A stretch of 64,000 nt of DNA from Bicyclus anynana (taxonomy: Eukaryota > Arthropoda > Insecta > Lepidoptera > Nymphalidae). The first letter of the stretch is position 1. The number at the start of each line of letters is the position of its first letter. Below the pieces are notes generated by a model. That model made no database searches. It was not told where the DNA came from and was given only the letters and a program-made list of their open reading frames with translations. The stretch lies in assembly GCF_947172395.1 (NCBI RefSeq), contig NC_069108.1, positions 2,829,501 to 2,893,500 on the forward strand, in the 5' to 3' direction. The translations under genes and the position numbers were made by a program. This document shows positions 57,222 through 64,000 of the stretch, piece after piece.

Positions 57222-58079
57222 CTAGAAGTTCACTTCGGGATGGTACTTAGTCATGTGAAAGTTCAGACTGGCCTTCTGTACAAACGCCTGGCCACAGACC
57301 TGGCATATCTTCGTGTATTGATGCGCTTGTGTAGAAGCTACGTGCCTTTCCTCAATATCGCCTTTGGCAGGTACTTTGTATTGCTTTTTCCGAATGTTGG
57401 ATGTAATTAACTGCAGGACACGATGCTTTGACAAACACTAAAAAGGTCTAAAAGTTCACTTCAGGATGGTACTTGGTCATGTGAAAGTTCATACTGGCCT
57501 TCTATACTAACGCTTGGCCAAAGACCTGGCATACTTTCCTGTATTTGCGCTTGTGAAGAAGCTAGGTGCCTTTCCTCAATTTAGCCTTAGACAGGTACTT
57601 TGTATTGCTTTTTCCAAAAATTAAATGCCGGGCAACACACACGAACGATTTCATGCAGAACTTACATTTACAATACCTTTAGTTTTATGTTTAAACATAT
57701 GCTTCTATAAAAACGACAAAGTGAATGTCTCATAATCACACCACGGGCAATTTCTCTTCAAACCGAGCTTGTGGTAGCATTTAGTATGCTGGTGTGGTAT
57801 AGATACTTTTTGGAGTTGAATTTCTTCTTGCACGCCTTACATTCGAACCTTTCGTCGATGTTGTGCCGCTGCAACTTGTGGATCGTCATTGATTGTTCGG
57901 ACATGAACTCATAAATGCATACAGTGCACGTATGGCTGGGTATTTTGTAATGCTTTTTCCGTCCGTGGTCTTGCAAGGAGCCAATTTTAGTGTAGTGTTT
58001 GTCGCAGTGGGCTCACAGCAGTGTAATCTCTCTGTGCTGTACTCCTCGCTTTTTAATGGAAACATTTTCCGTTTCCCGC
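57222..58079 (-). pseudogene. Decayed zinc-finger cassette 2, group III
   Basis: Seen: acceptor CTGTCTTCAG and phase-1 start survive at 58079. Finger 1 is damaged, finger 2 (S,Q,S,K by homology) and part of finger 3 are open at 57758-57976, fingers 4-5 are frameshifted, and finger 6 is present twice (about 57450-57530 and 57222-57310, the latter intact with FVQKASLNFH). It is a copy of cassette 1: long stretches such as the finger 2 region are nearly identical. Probably non-functional. Confidence 0.88.
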
Positions 58080-58369
58080 CTGAAGACAGAAAAACACTTT
58101 ATTCAATACACGTCGCTTGTAAAGTAAGTCTTACTTCTTCAATAATAGTTATTCATGCAACTTTTTGACATTACTAGATGTAATGTCGATGCGTGCAGAT
58201 GAAAGTAAATACGAAAGGAATGCAGTTTATAGGTATATCGCTTGTAAAGTGGGTCTTATTCCTTCAATAACTATTCTTACAAGTTTTGATAATTACAAAT
58301 AGCGTGCATTAGAAAGTAAAGCCGAAAGAAACGCAGTAGTTGCTTTTAACGAAACATATTAATTTTTTT

Positions 58370-58590
58370 TTTTTTTATTCTGTACAAATTAGCCCTTGAC
58401 TACAATCTCACCTGATGGTAAGTGATGATGCAGTCCAAGATGGAAGCGGGCTAACTTGTTAGGAGGAGGATGAAAATCCACACTCCTTTCGGGTTCTACA
58501 CGACATCGTACCGGAACGCTAAATCGCTTGGCGGTACGTCTTTGTCGGTAGGGTGGTAACTAGCCACGGCCGAAGCCTCCCACCAGCCAT
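58370..58590 (-). mobile_element. SINE body, inverse
   Basis: TTAGCCCTTGACTACAATCT to GCCGAAGCCTCCCACCAGCC, lacking the tRNA-like head; a T-run (antisense A tail) at the left. Confidence 0.85.
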
Positions 58591-59264
58591 ATTAATTTAC
58601 ACTCATCATTTTCAACATTTATGTATATTACTAGCGGACGCTTCACTACACTTCAACTTAAGGAATTGAAATATCAAATAGTTTATTTGCTGATACAGTA
58701 TACAAAGGTTATTAAAATGTGCCTGTATCGCGTCCGATCGGCATTCAATATGAAATGATATAATATTAATATTAGTTACCACAATTTTAATCAATTGTGA
58801 AATTAATTTTTAACACAATCATATAGTTAAATAATGAACAGAAGAACAATAATAATCAATTGAATTCGAAAATGCTTTTGATTACAATACTGATATAATA
58901 ATTTCACACGGACAAAGTCACGAACGTAGCCTAAATGTATAAAATAACGATGAAAAATTAAGTAATAATAGTCTTACGACCATATTTATAGACATGGTTT
59001 AATTAAAAAATAAATAAAAGGGTTTAAAAATCCTAATCCATGTTTATGAATTATGGCCGTTAATGTTTAAAATTGGAATAGACATTCTATCCAATATAAT
59101 ATCTATACCAAAAGAAACACAGCAGTTGCTTTCAACGAAAAATTTTAGTTTAAACTAATCATTTTTAACATTTACAATACATATTTATAAAACATTATTA
59201 CTTATAAATATAATGTGACTACCTTAACAATATGGGTCAAAAAACCTTGACAAAAGTGACATTG
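58591..59264. other. AT-rich interval, no gene seen
   Basis: Nothing recognised beyond short repeat pieces. Confidence 0.4.
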
Positions 59265-59330
59265 GTCTTAAAATTCACTTCAGGATGATACTTGGTCATA
59301 ATTGGTAATTTAACGTCCATTTCTATACAA
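59265..59330 (-). pseudogene. Finger-6 relic downstream of cassette 1
   Basis: TTCACTTCAGGATGATACTTGG is the antisense of the conserved YHPEVNF end; the finger itself is lost. Confidence 0.6.
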
Positions 59331-59510
59331 TTTACAATAGCGTCTTTATTGAGGTGATTATTTGAAGAATGACATCTTGCCTTGAAAAAGAATTTACATA
59401 CAAGGGTCTATAAAACTTCATTTCGAGATAATACATTTGATCTACACAATGACGTGTTGATGCCACTTAGGTCTTAAATCCAGATCATGAAGCTTTGACA
59501 CAACTAAATT

Positions 59511-60088
59511 CTAGAAGTTCACTTCAGGATGGTATTTAGTCATGTGGTAGTTCAGACTGGCCTTCTGCACGAACGCCTGGCCACAGACCTGGCATATCTT
59601 TCTCTTATCCCCCGTATGTATTCGCTCATGTACAAGCAACGTGCCTTTCCTCACAAACGCCTTCTTGCAGAACTTGCATTTATAATCCCTTTCAGTTTTA
59701 TGTCTAAACATGTGCTTCTTTAAGCCCGACAAACTGAAGCTCTCATAATCGCACAACGGGCAACTTCTCTTCAATCCGAGCTTGTGGTAGCATTTAATAT
59801 GCTTTTGTAGGTACTGTTTGGAGTTGAATTTCTTCTTGCACGCGTTACATTCAAATCTTTCGTCGACGTTGTGCCGCTGCAACTTGTGTTTCGTCATTGA
59901 TTGTTCGGACATGAACTCATCCATGCATACAGTGCACGTATGGCTGGGTATTTTGTAATGCTTTTTCCGTACGTGGTCTTGCAATGAGCGAATTTTAGTG
60001 TAGTGTTTGTCACAGTGGGCGCACTGCAGTCGGTGTCCGTCTGTGCTGTAATCCTCGCTTTTCAGTGGAAACATTCTCCGTTTCCTGC
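59511..60088 (-). CDS. Zinc-finger cassette 1, group III terminal exon
   Basis: Seen: acceptor CTGTCTTCAG, exon GC|AGG (phase 1), 192 codons with stop. A basic start (RKRRMF) precedes six fingers: F1 K,R,S,D; F2 S,Q,S,K; F3 S,Q,Y,K; F4 S,S,G,K; F5 R,G,T,V; F6 Q,A,S,Y. TGDKRK linker before finger 6. Ends HPEVNF*. First intact cassette met by transcription from the right. No 5' exon in the 3.9 kb to the window edge. Cassette 2 is its decayed twin. Confidence 0.93.
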
Positions 60089-60892
60089 CTGAAGACAGAA
60101 AAACACTTGTTTCAATACACGTCGCTTGTAAAGTAAGTCTTATTTCTTCAATAATAGTTATTCTTGCAACTTTTTGACATTACTAGATGTAATGTCGATG
60201 TGTGCAGATGAAAGTAAATAGGAAAGAAATGCAGTTTATAAGTATATTAATATCGGATATCCGTTACTTCGTCCACGAGCAAATAGTGGTTTTTATTGTA
60301 CTTTAATTTTACGTGACAATTTATTATAAGATAAAATAGGTTTCTTTTTTTACAAGTTATGCTGAAAAGATCATGATATATGACTCGTATATGTCATCGC
60401 AGAATGATATCAATAAAAGAGGAATATTTCCTCAATATACGTTTATGTTATATATTTTAGAAATTATGCAGCGTTTTCTATGGAAGCTCCCAGGCGGCTT
60501 GACTTTTCCGACTCTTACAACATTAATCGCCCCACATTTACACAGAATTTTAACAAATTAGCCCCAAACCTTCCCAGCTCTATCTATTGGTGAAGACATC
60601 ATGAAAATACGTCCAGAAATCTTTGAGTTTATCGCGAACAGACAAGACGCTGCGGAAGATTAATAATATGTAAGGATAGATAATAACATCTATTGTATAT
60701 TCATGGTCAATGGTTATCTTAGTCAATACATCTATGCCTCCTTGGCAGCAGCATTATTGGTCCAAACAAAGCTAACATTTTACTCCGCAACTATTTAGTC
60801 ACTGGCACCAGTTTCCAGGTTTCCTCCTTAAATTGTAAATTGATTGGAAGAGAACATACGTCGCGATAGTTCCCTCAAGCTCAAAAGCAGCT

Positions 60893-61020
60893 AAGGGTTC
60901 ATTTACACGAGCAGCAACTGCTACCGACGACTGCAGTCGTCGACGTCTCGGCGGCAGTCGTCGGTAGCAGTTGCCAACTGCCGTTGGCAACGTGCTGCTC
61001 GTGCAAATGAATCCTAAGGA
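60893..61020. repeat. Nested foldback element
   Basis: Inner arms CAACTGCTACCGACGACTGC and GCAGTCGTCGGTAGCAGTTG; outer arms TTCATTTACACGAGCAGCA and TGCTGCTCGTGCAAATGAA. In the second duplicate (61460-61535) most of the inner hairpin is deleted. Confidence 0.9.
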
Positions 61021-61067
61021 TACGACCGGTCGTAACGTTGTAAAATGAGTGGTTAAAAATTTACATG

Positions 61068-61165
61068 GGTCTAGAAATACACTTCAGGATGATATTTGGT
61101 CATTTGGTAATTCAGACTGGCCTTTTGAATATCTGCCCGCCACAGACTTGGCATTTCTTGCACGT
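61068..61165 (-). pseudogene. Finger-6 relic, copy 1
   Basis: CACTTCAGGATGATATTTGG and TCAGACTGGCCTTTTGAATA are the antisense of a decayed group III last finger. It marks the rightmost trace of the array. Confidence 0.7.
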
Positions 61166-61589
61166 AACACTCGTTTCTGTATACTAGTGTGAAAAAACGT
61201 TTCTCTATATCAAATACGCCGTAATACTGAATAATAATAGGGAAGAAGATAAAAGAAAATAAATGTTATTCTCTAAGCAATTAGCTTAGAGAATAACATC
61301 TGCCTCCTTGGCAGCAGCATTATAGGTTCAAACCAAGGTAACATTTTACTCCGCAACTATTTAGTCACTGGCACCAGTTTCCAGGCTTCCTCCTTAAATT
61401 GTAAATCGATTGAGAGAGAGAACATACATCGCGATAGTCACGCTCAAAAGCAGCTTAGGGTTCATTTACACGAGCAGCAACTGCTACCGACGTTGCCACC
61501 TACCGTTGGCAACGTGCTGCTTCGTGCAAATGAATCCTAAGGATACGACCGGTCGTAACGTTGTGAAATGAGTGGCTAAAAATTTACAT

Positions 61590-61685
61590 GGGTCTATAAA
61601 TACACTTAGGATGATATTTGGTCATTTGGTAATTTAGACTGGCCCTTTGAATATCTACCTGCCACAGACTTTTCCGTTTCTGTAT
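61590..61685 (-). pseudogene. Finger-6 relic, copy 2
   Basis: Duplicate of 61068-61165 with further losses (CACTTAGGATGATATTTGG). Confidence 0.7.
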
Positions 61686-61805
61686 ACTAGTGTGAAAAAA
61701 CATTTCTCTATATCAAATACGCCGTAATACTGAATAATAATAGGGAAGAAGATAAAATAAATTAAATGTTATTCTCTAAGCAATTAGCTTAGAGAATAAC
61801 ATTTC

Positions 61806-62254
61806 ATTTTTTATAAAGTAACATTAAGTTTTAAATATAATGTCAACTACCATGTAGTAAATATATCACCATCTCCTTTCCCTTATCCCACTTAAGTGGG
61901 ATCGGAAAAATATGTCAATCTTTTCCATTCGTTTCTACTACTCGTCAACTCATCCTCCACTCCCTTTTCACACATGCCGTCTTTCACACACTCCAGCCAT
62001 CTCTTTTTTGGCCTTCCTTTCCCTCTTATGTCCTTCCACTTGCACATTCAATAAATGTAAAATTCGTGTCGTAAATATTTGACGGTGGGAAATAATGGTT
62101 GAACTTCGAGTTTAGAATAATGATGAAATGTTCTTGTTATAATATAAAATTCGTCCGAAAGTTTTGGCGAAAACGTATGATCGTAAATATAAATAATTTG
62201 CAATATTTAAACTTAACGCATTTGTTAAAAATGTTTGTAGCTGGCGTAGGTTTT
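61806..62254. other. Interval without recognised genes
   Basis: C/T-rich piece at 61870-62045 (CCATTCGTTTCTACTACTCG, CTCCAGCCATCTCTTTTTTG) looks like part of a further dispersed repeat. No coding call. Confidence 0.4.
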
Positions 62255-63180
62255 GTAAGTTATTTTATTATTATTACTAGAAAAGAGGAGTTAAGTCAGG
62301 GATCCGTAGAACATTTTGTACACCAGAGGGCCTAGTGGCAGTTTAATACTGTTACTATCGCATTAACGTCAACACGAATTTCTAAGGAATTGAAACAGCG
62401 CCATCTAGTCGCACTACTGCACAACTGTTTCAATTCCATATAAATTCGCGTTTACGTCAACGCGATAGTAACAGTATGAAAATATTGAAAACTCCCACTA
62501 AGCACACTGATTACTAACAAGCTAATTTTTCGTGAGTAGCTTCATCCCGATGAGACGATCAACTTTTTTATTTACAAATTGATTCTGGTAGCTAACTGAG
62601 TTACCAGGAAATGAAAAAAAAATTGCCTAATTTTATTTATATTTATTGCCAACAATTCGAATGAAAACACATTTGTAAGTATGAATAGATACATTTAAGG
62701 TAACATATAAACGGATAGCAAGTTATTTTATTATTATTACTAGAGGAGAGGAGAGTTAAGTCAGGGATCCGTAGAACATTTTGTACACCAGAGGGCCTAG
62801 TGGCAGTTTTATACTGTTACTATCGCGTTAACGTGAACGCGAATTTCTAAGGAATTGAAACAGCGCCATCTAGTGGCACTACTGCACAACCGTTTCAATT
62901 CCATATAAATTCGCGTTTACGTCAACGCGATAGTAACAGTATGAAAATATTGAAAACTTCCACTAGGCACACTGATTATTAACAAGCTAATTTTTCGTGA
63001 GTAGCTTCATCTCGATGAGACGATCAACTTTTTTATTTACAAATTGATTCTGGTAGCTAACTGAGTTACCAGGAAATGAAAAAAAAAATAGCCTAATTTT
63101 ATTTATATTTATTGCCAACAATTGGAATGAAAACACATTTGTAAGTATGAATAGATACATTTAAGGTACTTACATATACA
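62255..63180. repeat. Tandem duplication of a foldback MITE and flank
   Basis: Two copies (about 62255-62700 and 62730-63180), about 470 bp apart, over 90% alike by eye. In each, CTGTTACTATCGCGTTAACG...GGAATTGAAACAG is inverted across a loop with GCGCCATCTAGTGGCACTAC. The outer arms run to GGCCTAGTGGCAG / CCACTAGGC. Confidence 0.9.
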
Positions 63181-63314
63181 CGTATAGCAACATCAGCTGT
63201 TTTTGGATAGTTTTTCCACTTCTCATTTTTCCGATAACACATTTTACACAACTTTCCCATTTTTTATATCAAGAAACACAAATCGCAAAATAAATAGCCT
63301 TTCACATCACTTTC

Positions 63315-63425
63315 AAAAAACGATTGTCAACCCATATTCAGCTCACTGCTGAGCTCGAGCCTCCTCTCAGAATGAGAGAGGTTTAGGCTAATAGTCCACC
63401 ACGCTGGCCCAATGCGGATAACAAA
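63315..63425 (-). mobile_element. SINE second family, 3' fragment
   Basis: CAACCCATATTCAGCTCACT and CCACCACGCTGGCCCAATGC match 32935-33020. Confidence 0.75.
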
Positions 63426-63639
63426 ACGTACGTACAAATATGAGTTAAAATAAACTTGAGTCAATTAAATGGTCGCTACTTGAAATTTCACGTTATAAAT
63501 TAAACTCCATTAATAAGTTAAATATAATCTTAAATGTAATATATGCAAATGTTTTTAGAGAATAATTTAATTTTTTTTTAAGAAGTCATATGTATCACGT
63601 AATAAATTAAACAAATATAATAATAATGTCAGCCACTGA

Positions 63640-63726
63640 CGATCAAGCAAGCTCACGTGCCTGCAGCGCTAGCGATCAGTTTCATCTGAAGTCGAGCCGT
63701 TAGCGTGGGCTTATCGGATGGTAAGT
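63640..63726 (+). promoter_or_regulatory. Possible plus-strand initiator and first exon with donor
   Basis: A GC-rich island in AT-rich DNA. TCAGTTT (A at 63678) resembles the arthropod initiator, AGCGTGGG lies about 28 nt downstream where a DPE would be, and ATG|GTAAGT at 63720/63721 is a strong donor. It could be the non-coding first exon of a divergent gene starting near the window edge. Speculative. Confidence 0.25.
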
Positions 63727-64000
63727 GCCTAGCATTATAAATCAAAGTAGTCTAATATGTTATTTATAATAGCTCGTACTTTCAGTAAGTTGATTAAATA
63801 ATCACAGGTCGATCATTAGGATTACGAATCCAATCATTAACGTATTAAGAGTACATGGTTTTTATCCATTATTTCAAAATATATTTTGAACTTTAAGTAA
63901 AAAAATCTGTTATGAATATGTTAAAATTAACATACCAAAATATCACCTAGTAGATAAAACGCAGTCAAATCGACCACATATTTAAAAATCATTCAAATTA

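Larger units (their letters stand above)
60735..61805. repeat. Direct segmental duplication with finger relic and hairpins
   Basis: Copy 1 about 60737-61302 and copy 2 about 61303-61805, sharing CTCCTTGGCAGCAGCATTAT, GTCACTGGCACCAGTTTCCA and the end hairpin ATGTTATTCTCTAAGC/GCTTAGAGAATAACAT. Each carries a finger-6 relic. Confidence 0.9.

Noticed and set aside
62099..62335. 78-codon plus-strand frame
   Set aside because: It runs into the duplicated foldback element, and no domain or splice signal supports it.

Overview
The window looks like AT-rich nuclear DNA from a moth or butterfly. The dispersed repeats are of lepidopteran style: RTE and Jockey-like LINEs, tRNA-derived SINEs, foldback MITEs, and a common repeat that begins near CGCGACTTCGTCCGCGTGG. 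The species cannot be named from the sequence alone.

The dominant content is a single-orientation (minus strand) array of C2H2 zinc-finger cassettes from the left edge to about 60.1 kb. I count 23 cassettes: 20 open, one cut by the window edge and two decayed. There are also more than a dozen relic fragments. Each cassette is about 560-590 nt, normally encodes six fingers, opens at a 3' splice site in phase 1 (two bases complete a split, usually Gly, codon) and runs to a stop. No cassette has a 5' coding exon, an N-terminal domain or a recognisable promoter next to it. The simplest reading is one very large gene whose shared 5' exons lie right of the window. It would choose among many alternative 3' zinc-finger exons, in the manner of insect lola or mod(mdg4), but with a whole six-finger DNA-binding domain per choice.

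The array is zoned. Group III (44.5-60.1 kb) has TCTTCAG acceptors and six standard fingers. Group II (19.4-41.1 kb) has TTTCTAG-type acceptors and a degenerate but conserved finger 2. Group I (1-16.6 kb) shares finger 2 and consists of repeated A-B pairs. A exons (starting near 16.6, 12.6, 6.2 and 2.0 kb) carry a strong splice donor, AG|GTAAAT, just before their stop, in phase 1. They are therefore symmetric cassettes (579 nt three times, 534 nt once) that could splice in frame into the B exon 0.6-1.1 kb downstream and give about twelve fingers. B exons are terminal. The last finger keeps Gln at helix position -1 in every terminal cassette that has this finger, but not in A cassettes, which supports the distinction.

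Decay and birth are both visible: two pseudo-cassettes, an in-frame 45-nt deletion fusing fingers 3 and 4, two cassettes lacking finger 6, one cassette split by an intron, and repeated partial duplication of the last finger just downstream of cassettes. Introns hold a 38-bp minisatellite (13 near-identical copies), long hairpins, and LINE, SINE and MITE insertions. These include a dead RTE element interrupted by a MITE, and a LINE fragment with a perfect 12-bp target duplication. Right of 60.1 kb I see only duplicated repeats, finger relics and a speculative plus-strand first exon near 63.7 kb.
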